The notes under the pieces are model-generated. The model saw only the letters and a program-made list of their open reading frames with translations, did no database searches and was not told the origin of the DNA. Below are positions 33,673-42,181 of a stretch of DNA of 53,203 bases, one piece after another. The stretch's first letter is position 1. Every line of letters starts with the position of its first letter. A program made the position numbers and the translations under genes. Source of the stretch: DATAFF01 sp036257595 (GTDB lineage Bacteria; Pseudomonadota; Alphaproteobacteria; Rhizobiales; Aestuariivirgaceae); assembly GCA_036257595.1 (NCBI GenBank), contig DATAFF010000106.1, forward strand, positions 1 to 53,203, given 5' to 3'.

Positions 33673-34640
33673 ACGCCGATCCCCTGCTGCGGGTTGAGAA
33701 TCTGACGGTGGCGTTCAAATCTGATGGCAACCTGATTCCGGTCGTGGACGGCATCGCGTTCTCGGTGCCCCGCGGCAGGACGGTCGGTCTGGTTGGCGAA
33801 TCCGGCTCGGGCAAGACGATGACGGCGCATGCCGTGATGCGGCTTCTTCCGCCATCCGTGAAGATCACAACAGGGCGCATCGCTTTCGAAGGGATCGATC
33901 TCGCCACTGCGGGCGAGCCCGAGATGCAACACATTCGTGGCGATCGCATCGGCATGATATTCCAGGAGCCGATGACCTCGCTCAATCCCACCATGCGGGT
34001 GGGCGATCAGATCGCCGAGATGCTGCTTCTCCATCGCGCCATGTCGCGCCGCGCCGCCGAGCCGCAGGTGATCGCCATGCTGCGCAAGGTGGGTATTGGC
34101 AGCCCCGAGCTTCGCTCCGCCCAGTTCCCGCACGAGCTCTCGGGCGGATTGCGCCAGCGGGTGATGATTGCCATGGCCCTGATCTGCGGCCCGAAGCTCT
34201 TGATTGCCGATGAGCCGACAACCGCGCTCGACGTCACCATCCAGGCCCAGATCCTCGAGCTCCTGAGATCGCTTAGGAATGCCCTTGGACTGTCGATCCT
34301 GCTCATCACCCATGACCTCGGCGTCATTGCCGAGCTCTGCGACGAGGTCGTCGTCATCTATGCCGGGCGGGTCGCCGAAAAGGGGCCGGTTGCGCAAGTC
34401 CTCGGGCAGCCCCGGCACCCCTATACCGCGGGGCTCCTCGCTGCATCGCCGCGCCGTTCCCGCCGCGGCGCGCCACTCGCTGCCATTCCGGGCCTCGTTC
34501 CATCGCCCGGCGAGCGCGGGGTCGGCTGCACCTTCCTTCGACGTTGCCCGCGCCGCCTCGATCGCTGCGCCACCATCACGCCGCCGCTCAGTGCCACGAT
34601 CAATGGCAGCGCTGCCGCCTGCTGGAATCCCGTCGCGTGA
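33669..34640 (+). CDS. ABC transporter ATP-binding protein, DppD/OppD type
   Basis: The 323-residue protein has Walker A GESGSGKTMTA, Q-loop FQEPMTSLNP, signature LSGGLRQRVMIA, Walker B LLIADEPTTALD and the H-loop LLITHDLGVIAELCDEV. The C-terminal oligopeptide/dipeptide extension (CTFLRRCPRRLDRC) has the Cys pattern of the family, which may bind an iron-sulphur cluster. The signature has LSGGLRQ where LSGGMRQ or LSGGQRQ is usual. Start overlaps the amidase stop. Confidence 0.95.
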   Translation: MNADPLLRVENLTVAFKSDGNLIPVVDGIAFSVPRGRTVGLVGESGSGKTMTAHAVMRLLPPSVKITTGRIAFEGIDLATAGEPEMQHIRGDRIGMIFQEPMTSLNPTMRVGDQIAEMLLLHRAMSRRAAEPQVIAMLRKVGIGSPELRSAQFPHELSGGLRQRVMIAMALICGPKLLIADEPTTALDVTIQAQILELLRSLRNALGLSILLITHDLGVIAELCDEVVVIYAGRVAEKGPVAQVLGQPRHPYTAGLLAASPRRSRRGAPLAAIPGLVPSPGERGVGCTFLRRCPRRLDRCATITPPLSATINGSAAACWNPVA

Positions 34641-35608
34641 CGGCGCTGCTGGCAGTGGACGCGATGACCAAGGACTACCCGGCCCGCGGCAGTGCCGGCA
34701 TCTTGCGGGCGGTCGACCAGGTCTCGCTCTCTCTCGAACCTGGCGAGACCTTGGGAATTGTCGGTGAATCCGGTTGCGGCAAGTCGACCCTCGCCCGCCT
34801 GATCCTTCGGCTTATCGAGCCGACCTCGGGGACGGTTCGCTTCATGGGAACCGACCTGACGGCGCTTTCCGGTCGAGCGATGCGTTCGCACCGCCGCAAC
34901 ATGCAGATCGTGTTTCAGGACCCCTATGCCTCCCTCGATCCGCGCATGAGCGTCGGCTCGATCATTGCCGAACCGCTCGACATCCACAGTGTAGGCGATC
35001 GCCAGGCACGTTGGCGGCGGGTCACCGAGCTCCTCGATCTTGTCGGCCTGAGCCCCGCCGTCGCCGGCCGCTATCCGCATGAATTCTCCGGCGGCCAGCG
35101 CCAGCGCATCGGGATCGCCCGTGCCCTCGCGCTCGATCCCAAGCTCGTGGTTCTCGACGAGCCGGTCTCGGCGCTCGACGTGTCGATCCAGGCGCAGATC
35201 CTGAACCTGCTGCTCGAGCTCAAGGGTCGCCTCAACCTGTCCTACATATTCATCTCGCATGATCTCTCGGTGATCGAGCATGTCAGCGATCGCGTTGCCG
35301 TGATGTATCTCGGCCGGATCGTCGAAATGGGGCCGGCCGAGGCCGTTTTCGACCGCCCCCTTCACCCCTATACCCGCGCCCTCATTGCGGCAATCCCTGG
35401 CGCAGCCGACAGCGAGCGTACGGTGCTCAGGGGCGATCCGCCCTCGCCCGAGCGCCTGCCATCAGGCTGCCACTTCCATCCGCGCTGCCCGATGGCGCGC
35501 GAGCTCTGCCGCGAAACCGCGCCGGTGCTGCGGCTGATCGAGCAAAACCGAAGGGCAGAATGTCATTTCGCTGTCCCGGTGGATATCCAGACTCAAGCCT
35601 CGATTTGA
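34637..35608 (+). CDS. ABC transporter ATP-binding protein, DppF/OppF type
   Basis: GTG 34637 overlaps the upstream TGA (GTGA), which decides the start against a longer frame from 34544. The 323-residue protein has Walker A GESGCGKSTLAR, Q-loop FQDPYASLDPRM, signature FSGGQRQRIGIA, Walker B LVVLDEPVSALD and FISHDLSVIEH. The C-terminal extension ends in CHFHPRCPMARELC. It completes the ATPase pair of the transporter. Its last 16 bases overlap the 3' end of a convergent small gene. Confidence 0.95.
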   Translation: MTALLAVDAMTKDYPARGSAGILRAVDQVSLSLEPGETLGIVGESGCGKSTLARLILRLIEPTSGTVRFMGTDLTALSGRAMRSHRRNMQIVFQDPYASLDPRMSVGSIIAEPLDIHSVGDRQARWRRVTELLDLVGLSPAVAGRYPHEFSGGQRQRIGIARALALDPKLVVLDEPVSALDVSIQAQILNLLLELKGRLNLSYIFISHDLSVIEHVSDRVAVMYLGRIVEMGPAEAVFDRPLHPYTRALIAAIPGAADSERTVLRGDPPSPERLPSGCHFHPRCPMARELCRETAPVLRLIEQNRRAECHFAVPVDIQTQASI

Positions 35609-35835
35609 GATCCGATCCAGCTTTTGGCCTCGTCCAGCGAATCGAAGCTCGGCCGCGCAGTGTGATCGAGATGACCGAAGGCCGCTTCGAGAAACCACTT
35701 CCCTTCGGCATCACCATGAAGATCGGACAGGCGCACCAGCACGGCGATCAGATGGTCCTCGTTGAACACCAGGCAGCCATCTTCATCCTCGCTTCCGGTC
35801 GCAATTCGAACCGGTCGAAAAGTCAGTAGGGTCAC
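35593..35835 (-). CDS. small conserved-looking protein, 80 residues
   Basis: GTG 35835 follows GGAGGAG at good distance and overlaps the stop of the Crp-type regulator gene by four bases (GTGA), so the two are coupled. The product is acidic and soluble (RPVRIATGSEDEDGCLVFNE, then GKWFLEAAFGHLDHTARPSF). No domain is recognised. The 3' end runs 16 bases into the dppF-type gene on the other strand. The strong ribosome site and coupling make it a likely real gene. Confidence 0.7.
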   Translation of the reverse strand: MTLLTFRPVRIATGSEDEDGCLVFNEDHLIAVLVRLSDLHGDAEGKWFLEAAFGHLDHTARPSFDSLDEAKSWIGSQIEA

Positions 35836-36581
35836 GGTTCTCCTCCTCTGACGTGGAGGTAACTGGCATCAAAACGGGCCGTCTTCTTGAGGCGCGCCCA
35901 ATCCCGAACAGCAACATATCCCCCCGCCAAGGTGATAAGGCCCATGCTCCGCAGGTCGCGCACCACGCGATTGACATGGACGACCGAAAGGCCGGTGGCA
36001 TCGCCGAGCTCGGCCTGGGTGACTGGAAAGTTGAACCGGAAATCCTGCGCCAGGCCCACCGCTCGATGACGCACCACCAATTCGCAGATGAGATGCGCAA
36101 TCCTCTCATGTGCTAGCCGCCGCCCGACGCCCGCGATCCATTGCCGGAAGATCGACGCATCGACCAGCGTCGAGCGCCACAGCGCCGCTGCGAGCTTGGG
36201 ATACGTCGTAATGATATAGTCGATCGTCTGGTGCGACAGAAACGCCACCTTGGCCGGGCTCAGCGTGCACAGGCTGTGATCCATCACCTCGAGGTGATAG
36301 CTCTGCAGGTCCGGCAGGTCGCCGGTGATGTGAAAGGCCAGTATCTGCCGCTTGCCGAAATCGAGCAGCTTGTAGCGGCAGGCATAGCCTTCAAGCAGCA
36401 GCACGCATTGTGTGGGCCTTTCGCCTTCACGAACGATATCGATATCGGCATCGATCTCGACGACCTTCATCTTGACGTCCATCAAAGCATCGAGCTCGAC
36501 CCGCGGAATATCGGTGATGCTCCGCAATCTGCGGATCATCGGATGTCGCGCCGCGTCACTGAAGTAGTCGGAATTCATCAT
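35832..36581 (-). CDS. Crp/Fnr-family transcriptional regulator
   Basis: AGAGGAG lies directly before two ATG codons at 36581 and 36578; the second is better spaced. The 249-residue protein has a cyclic-nucleotide-binding-type beta-roll (about 20-140, VVEIDADIDIVREGERPTQC) and a C-terminal Crp-type winged HTH (about 155-230, PVTQAELGDATGLSVVHVNR, then VVRDLRSMGLITLAGG). No Cys cluster for iron-sulphur binding is seen. The cAMP-binding residues of Crp are not evident, so another signal is likely. It may act with the small gene coupled to it. Confidence 0.9.
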   Translation of the reverse strand: MMNSDYFSDAARHPMIRRLRSITDIPRVELDALMDVKMKVVEIDADIDIVREGERPTQCVLLLEGYACRYKLLDFGKRQILAFHITGDLPDLQSYHLEVMDHSLCTLSPAKVAFLSHQTIDYIITTYPKLAAALWRSTLVDASIFRQWIAGVGRRLAHERIAHLICELVVRHRAVGLAQDFRFNFPVTQAELGDATGLSVVHVNRVVRDLRSMGLITLAGGYVAVRDWARLKKTARFDASYLHVRGGEP

Positions 36582-36662
36582 CTCCTCTGAAAAGCGCCTC
36601 GCTGCCGGGGATTGGCGGGATTATACGCCGACGCCGCCCCGTGCGGATTAAACTAGGTAAAG

Positions 36663-38387
36663 TCATTGTGCGGCGACGCGCCGCTGATCGGCACCGGGCA
36701 GGATGATCCTGACGGTCGTTCCCTTGCCGACGCTGCTATCGATCTCCACCGAGCCGCCTGCCTGTGTGGCAAAGCCATAGACGCTCGCCAGGCCGAGCCC
36801 GGTGCCATGACCCGGACCCTTGGTGGTGAAGAACGGCTCGAACGCCCGCGCTCGGATCTCCTCCGACATGCCGCTGCCATTGTCGCCCACGGCAATGACG
36901 ATGGACGAAGGCGCCTCGCCATGCCCGCCATCTAGCTTCGCTGTGGAAATGACCAGCATGCCGCCATTCGGCATGGCATCGCGGGCATTCGCCGCGAGAT
37001 TCAAAACCGCCATCTCGAACCCAACGGGGTCGATTCTGGCCGGCGGCAGATCCTTCCCGAGCTGGTAGTTGACGGTGACCCCCGACCCGACGGTGTGGCG
37101 CAGGAGCTCCGTCATGCCGTTCACCGCCTCGTTGATGTCGACGATCTCCGCCTGGATCGACTCGCGCCTGGCAAAGGCGAGCATCTGCTGGGTGATCTTG
37201 GCACCCTTGACGGCTGCTTCCTCGGCGAGCGTCAGCAGCTCGAGCTCTTTCCCGTCGCTTGTCCGCTTTCTGAGCATGGCGAGGGCGCCCATGATGGCGG
37301 CAAGCAGGTTGTTGAAATCATGGGCGACCCCGCCGGTCAGCTGGCCGAGCGCCTCGAGCTTCTGAGATTGCAGAAGCCGCGACTCCGCTTCACGCCGGCG
37401 CTCGCCTTCCGCCACCAGCAGCTTGAGCTGCTCCTTTTCCGTCTCGAGCCGCCGCATCACCTGGTCAATAGCCAGGAACATCGCCGCGCCGGCAAGCGCC
37501 GCAAAGACCGCCCAGGTGCCGACCCGCCAATACCACGGCGTAAGATAGGCCTGCCGGTCGAGCGCAAAAACCGCGTAGAGCGGCTGGTGCTCGACGCGGC
37601 GAAACTCCGACACCTCGTCGCGGCCGTTGAGCGGCGACGTCGCCCACAGCGTTCCGCCCGGGGTGTCGCCGGCAACCGCCTTCATCAGCGGATCGTCCGG
37701 TTTGAGTCGCATCATGTCGTCGCGCGACATTTGGGGATAGCGTACCAGCACATGTCCGTCGGTGCGCACCAGCGCCGCTGCCGCAGCATCGGAATGCTTC
37801 AGGACCGATCGATAGAAATCGCGGAAATAGCCGGGAAACAACGTGACCGCCACCACCCCGTCGAACTTGCCGTTGCGGATGAGCGGCTTGCTGACGGTGA
37901 ACGCCACGGTTCCCGACAGCTTGCCCCGGAACGGCGCGCTGACATAGACCGACGACTGCCCGCCGCGCGCGACGAGGTAGTAATCCCGCATGCTCACGTC
38001 GAAGCGCTCCATGGGAAAGGCGCGGCTGCTTGCAGCGATGTGGCCACTGGGATCGACCACGAAGATCGATTCCACCTCCCGCAGATCCATGGCGATGTGC
38101 CGCAGATGATCATGCAGCCAGGAGGACGCGCCGATCTCTTCCCAGCCGGCATTGCCGATCCGGTCGGCGACGCGGTCGAGCACCAGCTCCGCCGAGCTCA
38201 GGACTGTTCGGGCATGCTCCGCCAAGCCGTCGGCCGCCGCCGAGACCTGCTCGTGCGCCGCGCGCAGCGACACCTCATGGTCGTACCATGCGGCAGCGCC
38301 GAACAGGACTGCCGGGATCCCGATACAGAGCAACGCGAGCGATCTCCGCCTGGAGCGGGCCAATCGCTGCCAGTATTCCATGACCAT
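36663..38387 (-). CDS. membrane sensor histidine kinase with Cache domain
   Basis: The start is ATG 38387 or ATG 38381. The 574-residue protein has a first span at about 17-34, a periplasmic Cache sensor (about 40-280, with IFVVDPSGHIAASSRAFPME and RDYYLVARGGQSSVYVSAPF), a second span at about 286-307, a short coiled coil, a phosphoacceptor His356 (GGVAHDFNNLLAAI) and an ATPase domain (N box LAANARDAMP, G boxes DNGSGMSEEIRA and GHGTGLGLASVYGF). No receiver domain is attached and no response regulator is next to it. Its ligand is probably a small periplasmic molecule. Confidence 0.93.
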   Translation of the reverse strand: MVMEYWQRLARSRRRSLALLCIGIPAVLFGAAAWYDHEVSLRAAHEQVSAAADGLAEHARTVLSSAELVLDRVADRIGNAGWEEIGASSWLHDHLRHIAMDLREVESIFVVDPSGHIAASSRAFPMERFDVSMRDYYLVARGGQSSVYVSAPFRGKLSGTVAFTVSKPLIRNGKFDGVVAVTLFPGYFRDFYRSVLKHSDAAAAALVRTDGHVLVRYPQMSRDDMMRLKPDDPLMKAVAGDTPGGTLWATSPLNGRDEVSEFRRVEHQPLYAVFALDRQAYLTPWYWRVGTWAVFAALAGAAMFLAIDQVMRRLETEKEQLKLLVAEGERRREAESRLLQSQKLEALGQLTGGVAHDFNNLLAAIMGALAMLRKRTSDGKELELLTLAEEAAVKGAKITQQMLAFARRESIQAEIVDINEAVNGMTELLRHTVGSGVTVNYQLGKDLPPARIDPVGFEMAVLNLAANARDAMPNGGMLVISTAKLDGGHGEAPSSIVIAVGDNGSGMSEEIRARAFEPFFTTKGPGHGTGLGLASVYGFATQAGGSVEIDSSVGKGTTVRIILPGADQRRVAAQ

Positions 38388-38444
38388 GCCGGTTCGAACT
38401 CTTCATCCGCCGCCGCGAATCGTACGCTGTTCTGCTCGTCAATG

Positions 38445-39116
38445 CTAGCAATGCGCGCGCGGCGTCAGGAGTTTGATCGTCCATCGCTTGCCGCTGTGAT
38501 GGGCGATATTGACGCAATCCATGATCTCGGCGACCGGTCGCAGCATCTCCCAAGCTTTGTCGGCACGGGGTGATTGGAAGAGCGAAATAATGATAAAGCC
38601 GTTGCTAGCAATAGACTTGGAGTAGTGCTCGATGATGCCGACCGGATCGCTCAGATAATTGAGGCATTCGCTAAAAATGATCGCATCAGGCTCCGTCGCT
38701 GGCTGATAGCTTTCCGCATCGGCAACTGCAAAGGTTAGACGCAAGTCATCGCCAAGTGCTGCCCGTGCAGCAGCCACGGGCGCCGGCGAGAAGTCGATCC
38801 CGACATAGGTTTCGAACGGCAGGTGGCGGATCTTGCGCGCCAGCAATCCCTCGCCGCAGCCGACATCGAGGATATGGCGCGGCGCCAGCGCGGCAAGATA
38901 GCCGACCATGACGCTGTAGCGCGGCCGCTCCGAAAGGTCCGCCAGATAGGCCCAGGCGCCAGTCTCATATTGGCGGGTCCAGTCCTCCGGCATATGGCGT
39001 TCCGGACGGTAGCCCTTGAGCTTGATCGCCAGGAGCTCGGTCAGACGTCGCAGTTCCGCCCCGAGGTCGCGCAACCGGTGCCTCTTCGATGTTGCGGTGA
39101 GGAACGTTCGCTGCAA
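38445..39116 (-). CDS. SAM-dependent class I methyltransferase
   Basis: The 223-residue protein carries the SAM-binding glycine loop as ILDVGCGEGLLARKI, an acidic end of strand two in YVGIDFSPAPV, and later motifs AVADAESY and AIIFSECLNYL. These define a class I (Rossmann) methyltransferase of the Methyltransf_11/12 type. The substrate is not indicated. It lies 58 bases upstream of the histidine kinase gene on the same strand and diverges from the AI-2E family transporter gene. Confidence 0.88.
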   Translation of the reverse strand: MQRTFLTATSKRHRLRDLGAELRRLTELLAIKLKGYRPERHMPEDWTRQYETGAWAYLADLSERPRYSVMVGYLAALAPRHILDVGCGEGLLARKIRHLPFETYVGIDFSPAPVAAARAALGDDLRLTFAVADAESYQPATEPDAIIFSECLNYLSDPVGIIEHYSKSIASNGFIIISLFQSPRADKAWEMLRPVAEIMDCVNIAHHSGKRWTIKLLTPRAHC

Positions 39117-39393
39117 CCTCTCGTTCCGGACATTTCGAACGCTCGAGGAAGGGCGGATTCATCGATCCTCAGAGATGGACCACCTTGAATTGCACCATCC
39201 GGGACATCGGCCTGCTGGGAGCACGCGTGCAACTCGTGTCGGCTATAAACATTTCTTGATGAGTTAGGACTGCTGACTGTGCGAGAGGTCATGATCATCC
39301 CCGCCCACCGCCGCTGGCTACGCGGCCTGTCTATCGGCCCGGAGGTCACCGGACCGAGCCGCCGGATGGCGGGAGGTCGGTGAGACGTATTCG

Positions 39394-41295
39394 ATGACTG
39401 GAGCTGGCGATGATCGAATGGCTGAGGAGCGGCAAGTGCGCAGCGCCCAGCCCGTCGCGCCTGTCGCGTCGCCGTTCTTCACCGCCGGCGGCTTCTTCCT
39501 GGCGCTCGCCGCTCTCTATTTCGGCCGCGACATCTTCCTCCCCTTCGCTCTCGCCATTCTGCTGGCCTTCGCGCTTGCCCCGCTCGTCGACTGGCTGCGC
39601 CGTTTCAAGATCCCCCGCATCGCAGCTGTGCTGATGGCGGTCTCTCTGGCCGTAATCATTCTCGGCGGCGTGTCCTTGGTGGTCGGCGGTCAGCTGATGG
39701 AGCTTGCTGCCAGCGTGCCGACCTACAAGCAGACGATCGCGACCAAGCTGCGCTCGCTGCGCCTTGGACAGGGTGCGCTCGAGCAAGTCACGCTTACGGT
39801 CGAGGAGCTGTCGCGCGAGCTGACGGACGAACGGTCGGGACCGGCACTCCAGCCGACCGCACCGGCGACCCAGGGAGAGCAGCGGCGCCCCGTACCCGTT
39901 GTCATCGAGCAACCCGAGATGCGACCCCTGGAGGTCCTCCGCACCATTGCCGGGCCGCTGATCGCGCCCCTGGCCACCGCCGGCATGGTGATCGTCTTCG
40001 TCATTTTCGTGCTGATCGAGCGCACCGATCTGCGCGACCGCTTCATCCGGCTGGTCGGCCATGGCGACCTCCAGAAGAGCACCCGTGTGCTCAACGATGC
40101 AGCCGAGCGGGTCAGCCGCTACCTTCTCATGCAGCTGGTCGTCAACATCTGCTACGGCATACCGGTCGGCATCGGCCTTTACCTGATCGGCGTGCCCAAC
40201 GCCCTGCTGTGGGGCCTTCTCGCGACCGTCCTCAGATTCATTCCTTACCTTGGGCCGTTTCTCGCGGCGCTTTTTCCGACGGTGCTCGCCTTCGCCATCG
40301 ATCCGGGCTGGACCATGCTGTTCTGGGTCATCGCGCTGTTTCTCGTGATCGAACTCATCATCAACAACGCGGTCGAGCCGTGGCTCTACGGCTCGAGCAC
40401 CGGCCTGTCATCCCTTGCCATCATCCTTGCTGCAGTGTTCTGGACGACGCTGTGGGGACCTGTCGGGCTGTTTCTCGCCACCCCGCTGACCGTCTGCCTG
40501 GTTGTCATGGGCCGCTATGTCCCGCAATTGGAGTTCCTCGGCGTTCTCCTCGGCTCCGATCCCGTATTGGCGCCCGAGGAGCGCCTGTATCAGCGCCTCC
40601 TGGCCGGCAATGTCGAGGAGGCAATTGTCGTCGCGGAAACCGAGATTGCCGACTCCTCGCCCATCAGCTTCCTCGACCAGGTGGTCATTCCCATGCTTCG
40701 GCTCGCCGAAAACGACCGCCAGCGCGGCACCATCAGTGCCGAAACTCTCGCCAAGCTCGCCGACGATGCGATCTTCGTCATCCAGGAGCTCGAGGACGAG
40801 TTCGAGAACCTTGCCCCGACCGGACCGGATTCGCCGGTGATCTGCATCGGCGGCCGCAGCGAGCTCGACCACGCCGCTGCCGAGGCGGCCGTGGCGGCCT
40901 TGCGTTCGAATGGAATCGCCGCCCGCGCCACCGCGCCGCTGCGTTTGTCGCGCGATCCGGGCGTCATGATCGACCTGAGCGAGGCCAAGGTCATTTGCCT
41001 CGACTATCTCGACACCCATCCCCAGGCCTATGTCCGGTTCCTGGCGCGACGTCTCAAACGCCAGGCACCGAAGGCAAATATCCTGCTTTGCTATCTCAAT
41101 CCCCCGCCGGGGCCGCCGGCGCAAAGCCTGGCCGAGCAAATGCTGGTGGATCAGGTCGTCTTCACCCTTGAGGATGCATTGGCCCAGACGGCGGAATGGC
41201 TGGGCGTCACCATCGAAGAGCACAAGGAGGCACCGGACGAGACGGAGCAGGGAAACGCGCTGTTGCAGACGATCGGCGGCATCGCATCCAGCTAA
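39394..41295 (+). CDS. AI-2E family transporter with long cytosolic C-terminal domain
   Basis: The 633-residue protein (ATG 39394; ATG 39418 also possible) has eight predicted spans in residues 25-400. They include FLPFALAILLAFALAPLVDW near the start and the family motifs LATVLRFIPYLGPFLAALFP and NNAVEPWLYGSSTGLSSLAI. Members were named for AI-2 export but many carry ions or other solutes. After about residue 405 there is an unusual 225-residue cytosolic tail. It contains a helical part (EERLYQRLLAGNVEEAIVVA) and a Rossmann-like part (SPVICIGGRSELDHAAAEAA, then VICLDYLDTHPQAYVRFLAR). Ordinary AI-2E proteins end near 350-400 residues. Confidence 0.9.
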   Translation: MTGAGDDRMAEERQVRSAQPVAPVASPFFTAGGFFLALAALYFGRDIFLPFALAILLAFALAPLVDWLRRFKIPRIAAVLMAVSLAVIILGGVSLVVGGQLMELAASVPTYKQTIATKLRSLRLGQGALEQVTLTVEELSRELTDERSGPALQPTAPATQGEQRRPVPVVIEQPEMRPLEVLRTIAGPLIAPLATAGMVIVFVIFVLIERTDLRDRFIRLVGHGDLQKSTRVLNDAAERVSRYLLMQLVVNICYGIPVGIGLYLIGVPNALLWGLLATVLRFIPYLGPFLAALFPTVLAFAIDPGWTMLFWVIALFLVIELIINNAVEPWLYGSSTGLSSLAIILAAVFWTTLWGPVGLFLATPLTVCLVVMGRYVPQLEFLGVLLGSDPVLAPEERLYQRLLAGNVEEAIVVAETEIADSSPISFLDQVVIPMLRLAENDRQRGTISAETLAKLADDAIFVIQELEDEFENLAPTGPDSPVICIGGRSELDHAAAEAAVAALRSNGIAARATAPLRLSRDPGVMIDLSEAKVICLDYLDTHPQAYVRFLARRLKRQAPKANILLCYLNPPPGPPAQSLAEQMLVDQVVFTLEDALAQTAEWLGVTIEEHKEAPDETEQGNALLQTIGGIASS

Positions 41296-41331
41296 TCCGA
41301 TCGGCGATTAAGAAATCCCAAGAACTTCTTT

Positions 41332-41406
41332 TCAGGCGTCCATCTGGATAGCAGTTATCATCACAAGAGCAACGGCGCACAGAAAAACAGCTTCGAAGAA
41401 CCCCAT
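41332..41406 (-). CDS. possible 24-residue membrane peptide
   Basis: ATG 41406 to TGA at 41332-41334 encodes MGFFEAVFLCAVALVM followed by ITAIQMDA, one hydrophobic span with an acidic end. AGAGG lies eight bases upstream of the start, a good ribosome site. It sits in the 286-base gap after the AI-2E family gene on the opposite strand. Very small membrane proteins of this kind are often missed. No relative is recognised. Confidence 0.4.
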   Translation of the reverse strand: MGFFEAVFLCAVALVMITAIQMDA

Positions 41407-41581
41407 GACACAAACCTCTGCTACAGGCGCGCCATTCGCCAGTGGACCTTGATGGATACACAATCCCTACCAAGAACTAACGAGCTTTGACTCCAATTCA
41501 GTTTGCCGCACTTGGTTCGCTCCTTGACAGTCCTTTAAGCCATAGCTGCCATACTTTCGTTGAAGAGAGTGGGAGCTGTCG

Positions 41582-42019
41582 ATGAAAAATATTCAGCTGG
41601 TCGCCAATCCGCTGTTGAGACTGGTTGCGGAACGCTGCATCGACCGGCGCTCGAACAGCATCTCGCCGGTATTTACCCTGCTCCTCTCGAACAGCTCGAA
41701 CTTCATCGCCGAACTGCCCTTCGTCTATCTGCCCGACGGGCTCATGGAGATCCATGCGGCCGGCGCCATGACGGTTCGCCAGTTGAAGGGCCTGCAGACC
41801 CTGGTCCAGATCTCGCCTGTGGCAATGACCCGCCTTGCTCCCGGCGAGGGGCTGGTGGTGTGCAATGGCCTGTTTGCACCCGGCCAGCCGAATGGCGGCC
41901 GCTTCGCCTATATGTCGGGCGCCGCCAATATGCCGCTGCAAAGGGCCGTTGCCGGGCTCGAGCCGGCGCCGAGCCCCGCCAGCAGTGTCAGAAGGGGCGA
42001 ACCGGCATTCATCAAGTAA
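41582..42019 (+). CDS. uncharacterised protein, 145 residues
   Basis: ATG 41582 has GGGAG six bases upstream. The product is soluble and mixed alpha/beta (SPVFTLLLSNSSNFIAELPF, YLPDGLMEIHAAGAMTVRQL and GLQTLVQISPVAMTRLAPGE), with a Pro/Ser-rich tail (EPAPSPASSVRRGEPAFIK). No signal peptide, membrane span or known motif is visible. It precedes the ABC exporter gene by 160 bases on the same strand; a link is possible but unproven. Confidence 0.8.
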   Translation: MKNIQLVANPLLRLVAERCIDRRSNSISPVFTLLLSNSSNFIAELPFVYLPDGLMEIHAAGAMTVRQLKGLQTLVQISPVAMTRLAPGEGLVVCNGLFAPGQPNGGRFAYMSGAANMPLQRAVAGLEPAPSPASSVRRGEPAFIK

Positions 42020-42075
42020 CCATGATCGCAATGGCGAGCGCCTCGGCAGGGCGGTCAGCCTTGCGGTGGACAAGG

Positions 42076-42104
42076 ATGTTATCCTTGCGGCATTCCGATA
42101 ACAT
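42076..42104. promoter_or_regulatory. inverted repeat upstream of the ABC exporter gene
   Basis: ATGTTAT (42076-42082) and ATAACAT (42098-42104) are perfect inverted copies 15 bases apart, about 78 bases before the exporter start. It may be an operator. The regulator is unknown. Confidence 0.35.
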
Positions 42105-42181
42105 GCGACGATTCATGGCGCCTCGTTTCCGCCCTGATCCTTTCGCAGTAGCAACGGCTGAACAGCCGAACGGAGCATGCC

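Noticed and set aside
39291..39383. 30-codon frame before the AI-2E family gene
   Set aside because: Spacing to the ribosome-like site is too short and the Arg/Gly-rich product looks like chance.
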